A DNA stretch of 64,000 nt from Anaerolineaceae bacterium (GCA_020634165.1 JACKCF010000003.1:62001-126000), one strand, 5' to 3'. Numbered from the stretch's first letter, positions 52,107 through 61,182 are shown. The notes: a model not told the origin generated them from the sequence alone. Numbers and translations: made by a program.

Positions 52107-52329
52107 TTTCATCATTCACGCTGGCTGACTAGCAAGTTGTTATCTTTCCAGCCGACATCTTCACGGCCTTTCACTGAACCATATTATGAGTTTTTTAGCA
52201 CGATATTGAGGGCATATGCCTGTACAGTCCATAAGGCGCACGGAAATAAAGCCTCTATTTGACAATGCTGGTTTATCATGTACCGTAAGCATAACCTCAT
52301 GAAGACGGTATTTTCGGAGGCCACTTAAC

Positions 52330-52716
52330 ATGCCCGTCACCGCCTCATGGCATCCTGACGAGGAAGATGTCATCTGGATTCACGTCACAGACCCCTGGAC
52401 ACGCTCCGATCTTTACCATGCCCAGAGTCAAGTCAAACAGTTGGCAGCATCCGCAGATTCTAAAGTCTATACCCTCACAGATTTTGGCGATATCAACACC
52501 TGGCCGGAAAATCTCCTTTATATCCATGTGGCCAATATGCTGAGGGATCCACCAGAAAATCGAGAGCTGGCGGTTGTCATTGCGAATCACGCTTTCTTAT
52601 ATTTGGGCCGAGATTATATCAAACGTCTGGATCATAAGATTGTTAGCACTTTGGAAACGGTTCCATCGATGCGAGATGCCCTGGCATTTATTCGTAAGCA
52701 TAAGGCTCAGAAATAG
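52330..52716 (+). CDS. SpoIIAA/STAS-like protein (paralogue 4)
   Basis: 128 residues. VIWIHVTDPWTRSDL, YTLTDFGDINTWPENL and the end MRDALAFIRKHKAQK show the same fold as paralogue 3. GGAGG lies 8 bases upstream of the ATG. TTGACA at 52259-52264 lies upstream but lacks a good -10. It runs into the ceramidase gene 36 bp later and may be co-transcribed with it. Confidence 0.75.
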   Translation: MPVTASWHPDEEDVIWIHVTDPWTRSDLYHAQSQVKQLAASADSKVYTLTDFGDINTWPENLLYIHVANMLRDPPENRELAVVIANHAFLYLGRDYIKRLDHKIVSTLETVPSMRDALAFIRKHKAQK

Positions 52717-52752
52717 TTGTTGGCTGGCACCACATAAAGAGGCAGGCTCACT

Positions 52753-53556
52753 ATGCTTGATCGGCCCGTGTACATTGCTATTCCAGTTGCCCTATTCGCG
52801 GCGGTATTAATTGGGGCGGCCCTGGTGAGCACCGCATCGGTTGACTGGCTGTCCTGGCAACCCGCTAGCTGCATGCCGGATAACTGCTTCTGTGAAGCAC
52901 TCCACGATGGTGACACCTATCGTCAACCCGCCAATACATGGAGTTCGCTGGCTTTTGTGCTCATCGGCCTGCTGATTTTTGCCCAGGTTGCATACGATTC
53001 GCTTTACCCTCACCCGACCTACAACAATATCCTGATTAAGACGCCCATGTATGGTCTTGTTTTCGGCATGGCTATGCTGGTGGTCGGCTTCGGTAGTGCG
53101 TTTTACCACGCCTCATTGAGTTTCATCGGCCAGTTTACGGATGTGGCTGGCATGTATCTGGCAACGAGTTTTATGCTGGTGTATGTGATTCAACGCTGGG
53201 CAAAGTGGTCAGTAACAACAGCCAGCCTCGTCTATGTGGTTTTGAATATAGTGCTGGCGATTGCGCTGGTGGTTATTCCCGATACGCGCCGCTACCTGTT
53301 TGGCATCGTGCTGGTGATTGCGCTGATTATCGAAGGGGTGTGGTACTGGCAGACATCACCCACGATTGATGTGCGCTGGCTGCTCATTGGGCTGGTGTTG
53401 TTTGTGGCGGCATTCGGCATATGGATACTGGACATCAACCATATTCTTTGCGACCCCCACAGCCTGATTCAGGGACACAGTGGGTGGCATACGCTGACGG
53501 CCATCGCCAGTGGACTGCTCTATATCTACTATCGCAGCCAGTCGAATTGTGCATAG
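52753..53556 (+). CDS. Ceramidase-like (CREST-family) membrane hydrolase
   Basis: 267 residues and seven helices. The motifs of the alkaline ceramidase family are complete: CFCEALHDG near the first loop, RQPANTWSSLAFV, GFGSAFYHASLSFIGQFTDVAGMY (Ser115, His119, Asp130) and HSGWHTLTA (His242, His246), which bind zinc. Eukaryotic members cleave ceramide; bacterial ones have unknown amide or ester lipids as substrates. The gene follows SpoIIAA-like paralogue 4. Confidence 0.88.
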   Translation: MLDRPVYIAIPVALFAAVLIGAALVSTASVDWLSWQPASCMPDNCFCEALHDGDTYRQPANTWSSLAFVLIGLLIFAQVAYDSLYPHPTYNNILIKTPMYGLVFGMAMLVVGFGSAFYHASLSFIGQFTDVAGMYLATSFMLVYVIQRWAKWSVTTASLVYVVLNIVLAIALVVIPDTRRYLFGIVLVIALIIEGVWYWQTSPTIDVRWLLIGLVLFVAAFGIWILDINHILCDPHSLIQGHSGWHTLTAIASGLLYIYYRSQSNCA

Positions 53557-53682
53557 TGCATAGCTAATTCTACAAATCACTCATCTATTTTCACAAATTT
53601 CCTATACAATGTGGGGCATGAGATACTCAGGGCTGTCGTTTACTGATCGTATACGGCAGTTGGACAAACGAAGGAAACTTTG

Positions 53683-53943
53683 ATGTTTGCAAAACCTCTA
53701 CACAAAACCATTGCTGTTATCCCAAACAGCGGACATAGAATCGTTTCTTATGAAGGCGAAGTTTTACCGCAGGGTGATTGGCTGCTGAATATTGAAGCCG
53801 GCCATGCCTGGGTCTTCTGCAATGAGCGCAACGTACCACTTCATAAAGGCCAATCCATCAAGCTGAGCCAGGAAGATGGTAATGTGCATATTCGGGCGCT
53901 GTATGCCAGAGGCATCACCGTTTATAGCTTGGCACGACAATAA
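53683..53943 (+). CDS. Small beta-rich protein, MFAKP type, copy 1
   Basis: 86 residues from the ATG at 53683 with AAGGAAA upstream. TIAVIPNSGHRIVSYEGE, LPQGDW, IEAGHAWVF, VPLHKGQSI and IRALYARGI are shared with copy 2. The pattern of short strands suggests a single beta barrel; no signal peptide. I recognise no family. It ends at its own terminator. Confidence 0.78.
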   Translation: MFAKPLHKTIAVIPNSGHRIVSYEGEVLPQGDWLLNIEAGHAWVFCNERNVPLHKGQSIKLSQEDGNVHIRALYARGITVYSLARQ

Positions 53944-53967
53944 CAAGCCAATACCTGCTAACAAACG

Positions 53968-53994
53968 AAATAGCCCGCAAAACGGGCTATTTTT
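53968..53994 (+). terminator. Terminator after MFAKP-type copy 1
   Basis: AAATAGCCCG/CGGGCTATTT with a 5-base loop and a T run. Confidence 0.9.
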
Positions 53995-54134
53995 ATTTCC
54001 AAGCACAGGCGGGTTTTCAAAAAATAAATGACTCGCAAAAAGTCGCAAAAACGTTTTTATTATGTATTCATAAATTCGCAAGCATTCTGTTATGCTGGCT
54101 CCGTCGGTTGGCAAAAAATACAGAAAGTTCAATC

Positions 54135-54410
54135 ATGTTTGCAAGACCCATTCAAGAAGAAAAAAGTTCCCAGACCATTGCCGTTGTTCCGAACAAAAAG
54201 CGTGGCATCGTTGCTTACGAAGGCGAAACCCTGCCACAAGGCAATTGGACGATCACGATTGAAGCTGGTCGCGCCTGGGTTTTCTACAACAATCACAATG
54301 TTCCGCTGCACAAAGGCGAAACCCTGTCACTTAGCGCTGCTGATGGCGACATCATGATCCGCGCCCTTTATGCAAATGGGATCGCTGCCTATGAAGCATC
54401 GCGTAACTAA
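54135..54410 (+). CDS. Small beta-rich protein, MFARP type, copy 2
   Basis: 91 residues from the ATG at 54135, preceded by AGAAAG. It aligns end to end with copy 1 (TIAVVPN, GIVAYEGETLPQG, IEAGRAWVF, VPLHKGETL, IRALYANGI). The preceding intergenic region is separate, so each copy has its own promoter and terminator. Function unknown. Confidence 0.8.
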   Translation: MFARPIQEEKSSQTIAVVPNKKRGIVAYEGETLPQGNWTITIEAGRAWVFYNNHNVPLHKGETLSLSAADGDIMIRALYANGIAAYEASRN

Positions 54411-54430
54411 CACACAATCAAACTAAAAAG

Positions 54431-54463
54431 AAAGCCCATGCCGGACCTCGGCATGGGCTTTTT
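54431..54463 (+). terminator. Terminator after MFARP-type copy 2
   Basis: A 13-bp stem (AAAGCCCATGCCG with its complement), 5-base loop, then T5. Confidence 0.92.
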
Positions 54464-54488
54464 ATTTCACAAATTGATCTGTACCCGA

Positions 54489-55424
54489 TTAAGCATCTGT
54501 AGCTGAATCAGAATAATAAGCTACGGATGCGAGGTATATGGGATCATCATTTTGTTTATCCACTTTTTTGAGTTTCTGTTTACTACGCCACTTACTGTAG
54601 TGGCGTGAAAACAACATGTAACTACCCCACATTATCAAAACTATTACAATTTCCACAAGCGACGAACCAATTCTAAACACCACCTGCATTGCCATCCAAA
54701 AGAGCCAAAATGCAACACTACCTTTTGTGATTAGGGAAAGTAGGAAGCGTCGTTGAACTGGCCATATACGTTCCTGTTGAATATTGTCTACTTCACGCAC
54801 CGCAACTAGTAGATCAGGTATGGTTCTGACAACAATCGGCGAACCATATTTTTGTTTATGAATATCTAAGTGTTGCTGGTGTCTTTCTAACGTGTCTTCA
54901 AGTGTACTAGCTCCTGTTGATGTCAGGAGATAGTTACCCACACAAATCTGTGGCCCTCTGGAATGATGGGTTGTAACAACACCATTATCAGGAAAATATG
55001 TTACGAAAGCTACTTTACCTAGTTTACTTATACCAGCAAGAGAAGGTATCGTTTCATTAACTAGATACCATCCAGGATTTTCCTCTTCTTTAAGAACTCG
55101 CGTTCGACTAATAATCTCACCCATTCGGCGGAAGCCAAGCTTCTGTAAATCACTAATACTATCGGCAATCTTTTGATTAGCAAAACGAACGTTTTGATGG
55201 CTACTATCTTCTCGTTCATACTGATCGTGATAATATGCTTGTCTTACAAGGAAGTGTCCTACAAAGAACAAAGTGACACACCAAATTGTTATTCCAAAAG
55301 CAAGGCCACTGACAGAAACATCGGTAAAAAAGAGAATAGCTATCAGACTAAAAAGACCACTAATGGCCAAACCTATGAGCACAAATAGCACCACTTCCAA
55401 CCACATTTTAGGTGTCAGCTTCAT
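54489..55424 (-). CDS. Hypothetical four-helix membrane protein, AT-rich
   Basis: 311 residues. Helix pairs at about 10-33/40-58 and 232-250/255-272 flank a cytoplasmic domain of about 160 residues with a mixed alpha-beta pattern; the C-terminus is basic then polar. Base composition is clearly lower in GC than the neighbours, and codons end more often in A/T, which suggests transfer. I recognise no family. Convergent with copy 2 of the MFARP-type gene. Confidence 0.75.
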   Translation of the reverse strand: MKLTPKMWLEVVLFVLIGLAISGLFSLIAILFFTDVSVSGLAFGITIWCVTLFFVGHFLVRQAYYHDQYEREDSSHQNVRFANQKIADSISDLQKLGFRRMGEIISRTRVLKEEENPGWYLVNETIPSLAGISKLGKVAFVTYFPDNGVVTTHHSRGPQICVGNYLLTSTGASTLEDTLERHQQHLDIHKQKYGSPIVVRTIPDLLVAVREVDNIQQERIWPVQRRFLLSLITKGSVAFWLFWMAMQVVFRIGSSLVEIVIVLIMWGSYMLFSRHYSKWRSKQKLKKVDKQNDDPIYLASVAYYSDSATDA

Positions 55425-55614
55425 TCGTCACACCACTTCCTAATTCATCAATACCAGCAGTTTAACATGGATTTTTGATGGCAAAATGAAACCTTTGGAC
55501 GTTATGTCCATTAGAATGAGCATGTCTTCATGAATGTAAAACGTCTGTTAAACGTCAGACACTAGCACTAGTTTTCCGTTATACTGGCACTATCCGTAGG
55601 GGTAGTGGAGTAGC

Positions 55615-55959
55615 ATGCTCATGGTGACGCTCAGACGCATTACGCCCGGTTCCGCTTTCCGCGTTGGCCTGTGGTTTGGCATCGTGGTCGCATCCATCCA
55701 GATTATTATCTTCACGCTGATCTTGCTATTGGTTTTTCATATGCCGCTGCATGGGCTGCGGTTTGATGTTTTCATCCGCATATGTATCAGCATCTTCATG
55801 TCCGGCTTCTCGACCGGATTGACGGCCTGGGTCGCCTCGCTGATTTATAACGGCGTGTCACGGCGCTTCGGCGGCTTGCAATTCGAGCTGGATTACAGCG
55901 ATTTCGCCACCAAGCGCAAAAATGACGAGGTCGATGGCGAGGGTCCGACGACGGTTTAA
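55615..55959 (+). CDS. Small two-helix membrane protein, DUF3566-like
   Basis: 114 residues with helices at about 16-41 and 48-78 and a basic/acidic tail. It recalls DUF3566 membrane proteins, but the match is by shape only. GGAG lies before the ATG, and TATACT at 55580-55585 could be its -10. Function unknown. Confidence 0.6.
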   Translation: MLMVTLRRITPGSAFRVGLWFGIVVASIQIIIFTLILLLVFHMPLHGLRFDVFIRICISIFMSGFSTGLTAWVASLIYNGVSRRFGGLQFELDYSDFATKRKNDEVDGEGPTTV

Positions 55960-56330
55960 CTCATCCTCAATACAAATAGCACAGAACTCGATCACTGCTT
56001 AATTGTCTAGGTAAGCATTTTGTGCTATTTTGCAGTTAGTCGGTGCAAGCAGGTGTGAGCTTTTTCACATTTGCAAACTCGATGTGCATTTGCACAAGAG
56101 ACACTTGGCAATCAGCACGATTAGGTACTGATTCATCCTCACGAATGAGTGTGGATTCGCCTAACGCAAGTGGAGCTATTTTCTTAAAAATAGCTTGACA
56201 AATAACTGGATAAGAGACATGCGCGATTAAGTTCGCTTAATCCCAACGCCACAGCGAAAGGCTGGGCAACACCGACTGCATGGCACTCAAGTCCTCTTAT
56301 ATTGTCAGACATTTGCTAGGAGTAGCATCC
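55960..56330. other. Intergenic region with several short palindromes
   Basis: 371 bp upstream of the NYN gene, AT-richer than average. It holds TGTGCA-TT-TGCACA, AGCTATTTT-CTT-AAAAATAGCT and ATTAAG-TTCG-CTTAAT, the last being a stable tetraloop hairpin. TTGACA is present at 56195-56200 without a good -10. No gene is supported; could carry a small RNA or operators. Confidence 0.35.
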
Positions 56331-56984
56331 ATGCTTGGTATTCCCACCTCTCAACGTGTCGCATTGTTGATTGATGCTGACAACATCCAGTTAACCCAGA
56401 TAAGCCATATTCTCCGATTTTCCAGTTACTTCGGTGGTCAAATCATTCAACGCGCCTACGGCGACTGGCTACAACCACCTTTGCTGTCGCACAAAGAACA
56501 TCTAGACACGCTAAAGATCAAAAGAATTCAGGTTGATCGTGTAGGCAAAGATTCAACCGATAAACAACTCATGATTGAGGCAGGAGAACTATTAGGTGGA
56601 GGCACCGCCAACCTATTTGTCATTGTTTCTGGAGACGGTGATTTCACGCAACTGTGCGAACGTATCCAGAAAAAGAAGCGCACAGTAGTGGGTATAGGCC
56701 ACAAAGCGATATCGTCACCCTACTTACAAGATGCCTGCGATAGTTTTTACTATGTTGAAGAGTTACCAGGATTCATAGCTCAGCTTAAGCTTGAGAGTCT
56801 TCTGCAAGAAGCTTATCTTCAAGTAAAGCAACCTGATGGTCGAGCCCATTTAGGTCAACTGGGCCAAGTACTACGGAAGCTAGATCCCAAATACGAACAT
56901 CACTTTGGGAAGAAACTATCAAAGTGGATCGACAATAATCCACACATATTCAAACGCCATAATAATTACGTTTCACGGCTCTAG
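56331..56984 (+). CDS. NYN-domain nuclease with C-terminal LOTUS/OST-HTH domain
   Basis: 217 residues from the ATG at 56331, which follows AGGAG; the ATG at 56280 has no SD. The NYN/PIN-like fold shows the acidic residues in VALLIDADNI and VSGDGDFTQL plus STDKQLMIEAGEL. The C-terminal 70 residues form an OST-HTH/LOTUS domain ending NPHIFKRHNNYVSRL. Such proteins (LabA/PIN_LabA) bind and probably cut RNA. AT-rich composition and palindromes upstream fit transferred DNA. Confidence 0.85.
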   Translation: MLGIPTSQRVALLIDADNIQLTQISHILRFSSYFGGQIIQRAYGDWLQPPLLSHKEHLDTLKIKRIQVDRVGKDSTDKQLMIEAGELLGGGTANLFVIVSGDGDFTQLCERIQKKKRTVVGIGHKAISSPYLQDACDSFYYVEELPGFIAQLKLESLLQEAYLQVKQPDGRAHLGQLGQVLRKLDPKYEHHFGKKLSKWIDNNPHIFKRHNNYVSRL

Positions 56985-57064
56985 TTGCTTGCGGCTACAC
57001 GGTGCGAGGTTGGCTCTGATAAAATGGGGGCAATCTGTATCAGCAGCCCAATGGCCATTTTTGC

Positions 57065-58891
57065 ATGCAATCCAAGTTTGAATTTGACCCACACGCCCAT
57101 CGTGAGCAGGTGGTGCCGATCCTGCGCGAAGTTCTAAGTGCGCCGGATCGCCTGCCACGCACGGAGTTCGAGAAGCTCCTGCGACAGTTCCCGATGCCCA
57201 ATGGCGAAGGCATGTACAGCCGTCCACAGCTCATCCAGAGCTACCGGACGTTCGCGGGGCAGGATGGCGTGCCGGTCTACAGCGACGAACAGCTATTCAA
57301 GCTGCGTCGCAAGCCGACGCGCACCATCAGCGGCGTGACACCTGTCACCGTGCTGACCAAACCTTTTCCATGCCCTGGGGAGTGCATCTTCTGTCCAAAT
57401 GATGTGCGCATGCCCAAGAGCTACCTCAGCGATGAGCCAGGGGCACAACGCGCCGAGCAGAACAGCTTTGACCCGTATTTGCAGACCTATACGCGCGTAC
57501 TGACCTACTTCAACATGGGCCATCCGACTGACAAAATCGAGGTCATCGTCCTGGGTGGCACGTGGTCATTCTATCCAGAGACTTTCCAGATATGGTTCGT
57601 CAAGCGCATCTTCGACGCCCTGCACGACTTCGGCAAGGGCATCGACCGCAGGCAGGAAGTGTGGGATGCCCTGGCAGCCGAGTCCCAGTTGCACCCAGAA
57701 CGAAATACCAGCAATGTGACCATCGTCGGTGCGCAGCAGAGCTACAATCAGGCTGTGCAGCAGGTCTATGCTGAAGAAATGCGCCGTTCCCGTGAGTTAG
57801 TAAAAGACATTGCCATAGGAGCTATCGCCCGCAGCCCGATTGACGAGTTCGCGACCTGGGAAGAATTGGAAGCGGCCCATACCGAAAACGAAACAGCGGA
57901 CTGTCGTGTGGTCGGGCTGGTGGTGGAGACGCGACCGGATCATATCAGCGCGGAAGAAGTGCTGCGGATTCGGCGGCTGGGATGTACCAAGGTGCAAATC
58001 GGCTTCCAAAGCCTGAACGACGAGGTTCTGCGCAAGAATCGGCGGGGCCACACTGTTGATGCCACGCGCAGGGCGGTCAAGCTGCTGCGACAGGCCGGTT
58101 TCAAGATTCATGCCCACTGGATGCCCAACCTCTACGGCAGCGATCCCGATGCGGACATCGCTGACTATGCGCGCATGTTCGGTGAGCCGGATTTTCGACC
58201 GGATGAACTGAAAGTGTATCCGTGCAGCCTGATCGAGAGCGCCGAGTTGATGCAGGTTTATCAACGAGGGGATTGGCAGCCCTATTCCCATGAAGAATTG
58301 CTGCGCACGCTGGTCGAGTGCTTTAAGATGACGCCCGAATACTGCCGCCTGACGCGCGTCATCCGCGATATTCCCAGCACGGACATCGTCGATGGCAACC
58401 AGCTCACCAATTTCCGGCAGATTGTGGACCAGGAATTGGCCAAGCAGGGCGAACGCTGTATGGACATTCGCTCACGGGAAATTCGCAACAATATAGTCGA
58501 TCCCGACGAACTGCATCTGGACGAACTGTGGTATGAATCCAGCAGCAGCGATGAGGTGTTTTTGCAGTACATCACCGAGGATCGGCAGATTGCGGCATTT
58601 TTGCGGTTGTGCCTGCCCAAACGCGACGAGGCTTCATTGCATCCCGAATTGGCCGATGCGGCCATCATTCGTGAGGTACATGTTTATGGGCAGTCGCTGG
58701 GCATCGGCGAAAGTGAAGAAGGGCGCGCGCAGCATGCAGGCCTCGGAACCGCCCTCATCGAGCGAGCAGTTGAGTTGGCGACTGAGCGCAGCTATGGCAA
58801 GCTGGCGGTCATCAGCGCGATTGGTACACGCGGTTATTATCGCAAGCGCGGCTTTGAGGATGGGTCGCTGTATCAGATGCGGGCGCTATAA
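57065..58891 (+). CDS. tRNA uridine(34) acetyltransferase Elp3-like
   Basis: 608 residues. N-terminal helical domain, radical SAM domain with CPGECIFCP (C103, C107, C110), and C-terminal GNAT domain with GLGTALIERAVELA and GYYRKRGFEDGSLY. Elp3 transfers an acetyl-derived group to U34 of tRNA using SAM and acetyl-CoA. Bacterial forms are known from Dehalococcoides, also a Chloroflexota, and support the lineage assignment. Only this subunit is present, as in other bacteria. No clear SD precedes the ATG. Confidence 0.94.
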   Translation: MQSKFEFDPHAHREQVVPILREVLSAPDRLPRTEFEKLLRQFPMPNGEGMYSRPQLIQSYRTFAGQDGVPVYSDEQLFKLRRKPTRTISGVTPVTVLTKPFPCPGECIFCPNDVRMPKSYLSDEPGAQRAEQNSFDPYLQTYTRVLTYFNMGHPTDKIEVIVLGGTWSFYPETFQIWFVKRIFDALHDFGKGIDRRQEVWDALAAESQLHPERNTSNVTIVGAQQSYNQAVQQVYAEEMRRSRELVKDIAIGAIARSPIDEFATWEELEAAHTENETADCRVVGLVVETRPDHISAEEVLRIRRLGCTKVQIGFQSLNDEVLRKNRRGHTVDATRRAVKLLRQAGFKIHAHWMPNLYGSDPDADIADYARMFGEPDFRPDELKVYPCSLIESAELMQVYQRGDWQPYSHEELLRTLVECFKMTPEYCRLTRVIRDIPSTDIVDGNQLTNFRQIVDQELAKQGERCMDIRSREIRNNIVDPDELHLDELWYESSSSDEVFLQYITEDRQIAAFLRLCLPKRDEASLHPELADAAIIREVHVYGQSLGIGESEEGRAQHAGLGTALIERAVELATERSYGKLAVISAIGTRGYYRKRGFEDGSLYQMRAL

Positions 58892-58897
58892 AAAGCC

Positions 58898-58974
58898 AAC
58901 GCAAAGGCGCAAAGAAGCAAAGGGTAAAAGAAAAATTTAACACAGAGGCTCAGAGACACAAAGGCACAGAGAAC
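58898..58974 (+). repeat. Dispersed repeat, copy 2
   Basis: Starts AACGCAAAG, then AAGGGTAAAAGAAAA, TTAACACAGAGG and repeated CACAAAGGCACAGAG. Shares its block order with 41065-41165 and the reverse complement of 61183-61243. A CTGTTGCCGCGATTTTAA block follows at 58977 and recurs at 59896. The rest of 58892-59212 holds only such repeats and the hairpin at 59088. Confidence 0.72.
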
Positions 58975-59087
58975 CGCTGTTGCCGCGATTTTAAAGCGGG
59001 GTCGCTGTAAGAGCAGTGCTGAGGGCTGAGTAACGAGGGCTGAGTAAAAGCCCGACCTAAAGCATTTTTACCAGAAAGAATACAGAG

Positions 59088-59111
59088 GGCGCGAGCGACT
59101 GCGCCTTTTTT
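59088..59111 (+). terminator. Terminator-like hairpin before the AhpD-like gene
   Basis: GGCGC/GCGCC with an 8-base loop followed by six T. The same AGAGGGCGCGA core recurs at 59861. Confidence 0.65.
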
Positions 59112-59212
59112 ATTGCCATTTCTTGCCAACTTTTTACGACAAATTTCTAGCTCGTCACATGTAGATGCCTATAATGACGGCATCGAATCGTTGGCAATGA
59201 AGGGGATTGTGG

Positions 59213-59821
59213 ATGAGCTATATTTCGACTGTTCCGGTGGATGAGGCCGAAGGTGATGTACAGGCCATGTACGCGGACAATGATGCCAAGATGGGTTATG
59301 TGCCTAACTATGTCAAGCTGTTCAGCCATCGCCCGCAGGTGATCGGCGCATGGGGCAACCTGCTTGGCAGCATCCGCAGCAATCTTGACCTGCGGCGCTA
59401 TGAATTGGCAACTATAGCAGCCGCGCGTGGGCTGCACAGTTCCTACTGTATGATGGCCCACAGCAGCGTCCTACTGAAAAACGATTTTTCTTCGGAGCAA
59501 CTGGCGGCGATTGCGACGGATTATACCGAGGCTGATTTGCAGCCCGTTGATGTGGCGATTATGGCATTTGCGGAGAAAATCGCGCGGGATGCGTCATCCA
59601 TCACCGAGGCGGATATTCAGGCGATGCGGGATTGTGGCATGACGGATACTGAGATTTTCGATGTGGCGGCAACGGCGGCGGCGCGCTGCTTCTTCAGTAA
59701 GCTGCTGGACAGCCTGGGCGCACAGCCGGACTCGGTATTTATGAGTCTGGACGATACCTTGCGTCAATGCCTGACTGTCGGGCGCGAGGTCAGCCAGGAA
59801 GCTGTGGAGCATGCTAAATAG
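59213..59821 (+). CDS. AhpD/carboxymuconolactone-decarboxylase-like peroxidase
   Basis: 202 residues from the ATG at 59213 (AAGGGG upstream). The helical AhpD-like fold has the motif SSYCMMAHS with one Cys and a His instead of the CxxC pair; the family is called peroxidase-related. It probably reduces a peroxide or acts on a ring lactone; one Cys makes classic AhpD activity unlikely. It is bracketed by related repeats on both sides. Confidence 0.82.
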   Translation: MSYISTVPVDEAEGDVQAMYADNDAKMGYVPNYVKLFSHRPQVIGAWGNLLGSIRSNLDLRRYELATIAAARGLHSSYCMMAHSSVLLKNDFSSEQLAAIATDYTEADLQPVDVAIMAFAEKIARDASSITEADIQAMRDCGMTDTEIFDVAATAAARCFFSKLLDSLGAQPDSVFMSLDDTLRQCLTVGREVSQEAVEHAK

Positions 59822-59834
59822 CCGCAAGAAAATT

Positions 59835-59862
59835 CACTACAGAGGGCACAGAGAACACAGAG
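59835..59862 (+). repeat. Dispersed repeat, copy 3 (short)
   Basis: CACTACAGAGGGCACAGAG and ACACAGAGGGCG repeat the core of copies 1 and 2. It is joined directly to the terminator at 59863. Confidence 0.6.
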
Positions 59863-59885
59863 GGCGCGACGTATCGCGCCTTTTT
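59863..59885 (+). terminator. Terminator after the AhpD-like gene
   Basis: GGCGCGA-CGTA-TCGCGCC followed by T5. Confidence 0.88.
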
Positions 59886-59968
59886 GGGTTTGCTTCTGTT
59901 GCCGCGATTTTAAGGCTGGGTCATAATATGATGACTGTTTGCCGGAATCCAGCAGGACACACCGCAAA

Positions 59969-61177
59969 ATGCCCTATCAGGTCGAAAAAACGGTCTTCAT
60001 CAGCTACCGACGCACGAACGTATTCCATGCCCGCGCGATTTTTCAGAATTTGCACGCAAACGGCTACGATGTGTTCATGGACTACGAGAGCATCGACTCT
60101 GGCGCATTTGACCAGATCATCCTCAATCAGATAAAGGCCCGTGCGCATTTTCTGGTGCTGCTGACGCCGAGCGCCCTGGAACGCTGTTCCGAGCCAGGGG
60201 ACTGGCTGCGGCGGGAGATCGAAACGGCTATTGAGGAAAAGCGCAATATCGTGCCGCTGTATTTTGAGGGCTTCGACTTCGCCGATGTGCAGAAGTACCT
60301 GCCGATTCACTTGCACATATTAGGCACATATAACGCCCTGCGCATTCCGTCGGACTATTTTGACGAGGCGATGGGCCGTCTACGCGACCGCTTTTTGAAC
60401 AAGCCGCTAGAGATGATCATTCATCCGACGCCCATTGCTGAAAAACCTATTATTGAGAAGAAAACTGCTGAACAAGCTGCCGAACCTGTGGTTATAGAAG
60501 AAAAACTAACCGCCTCAGAATATTTCGAGCGCGCATACCAGGCCGTAAAAGCAGGCAACTATGATAAAGCGATTCGTGACTACAGCGAAGCCATCCGCTT
60601 GAACCCACAGTATGCCTATGCCTACAACAATCGCGGCGTTGCTTATCGCAATTTGGAGCAATACGAGCAAGCCATCGCTGACTATGACCAAGCCATTCAA
60701 CTCGATCCACAGTATGCATCTGCCTACTACAATCGCGGTTATGCGTACGATGAACTGAAGCAATATGAGCAAGCCATCGCCGACTACGACCAAGCCATCC
60801 AACTCGACCCGCAGGTTGCCGATGCCTACAACAATCGCGGCGTTGCTTACTATAATTTGAAGCAATACGAGCAAGCCATCGCTGACTACGACAAAGCCAT
60901 CCAACTCGATCCGCAGTATGCTGATGCCTACTACAATCGCGGCAGTGCTTACTATGATTTGAAGCAATACGAGCAAGCCATCGCCGACTACAACAAAGCC
61001 ATTCAACTCGATCTGCAGAATGCCGATGCCTACAACAATCGCGGCAGTGCTTACTACATGTTAAACGAATACGATTTAGCAATTGCTGATTACGAAGCAG
61101 CATTAAAAATCGATCCCACCCTTGAAAATGCTCGTAAGTTCTTAGAGATTTCCAAGCAAAAAGCACGCGGGGAATAA
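59969..61177 (+). CDS. TIR-domain protein with six TPR repeats
   Basis: 402 residues from the ATG at 59969. The TIR domain (about 5-135) has VFISYRRTN, GYDVFMDYESIDSG, the catalytic-type Glu83 in DWLRREIETAI and NIVPLYFEGF. A charged linker (about 140-182) leads to six 34-residue TPRs (183-386) of consensus type (NRGVAYYNLKQYEQAIADYDKAI). TIR domains with this Glu often hydrolyse NAD+; bacterial TIR-TPR proteins may act in defence, which is inference. The SD is weak. Flanked by inverted copies of the dispersed repeat. Confidence 0.9.
   Translation: MPYQVEKTVFISYRRTNVFHARAIFQNLHANGYDVFMDYESIDSGAFDQIILNQIKARAHFLVLLTPSALERCSEPGDWLRREIETAIEEKRNIVPLYFEGFDFADVQKYLPIHLHILGTYNALRIPSDYFDEAMGRLRDRFLNKPLEMIIHPTPIAEKPIIEKKTAEQAAEPVVIEEKLTASEYFERAYQAVKAGNYDKAIRDYSEAIRLNPQYAYAYNNRGVAYRNLEQYEQAIADYDQAIQLDPQYASAYYNRGYAYDELKQYEQAIADYDQAIQLDPQVADAYNNRGVAYYNLKQYEQAIADYDKAIQLDPQYADAYYNRGSAYYDLKQYEQAIADYNKAIQLDLQNADAYNNRGSAYYMLNEYDLAIADYEAALKIDPTLENARKFLEISKQKARGE
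60617..61024 (+). repeat. Four near-identical 102-bp TPR-coding units
   Basis: Units start at 60617, 60719, 60821 and 60923. Blocks such as CAAGCCATCGC and GACTACGACCAAGCCAT are shared at DNA level, so the array has probably grown by recent duplication. Confidence 0.85.
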
Positions 61178-61182
61178 CTTTT

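Noticed and set aside
60492..61166. Long minus-strand frame across the TPR array
   Set aside because: Its repeats only mirror the TPR-coding repeats; composition (Cys/Arg/His-rich) is unlike a real protein.
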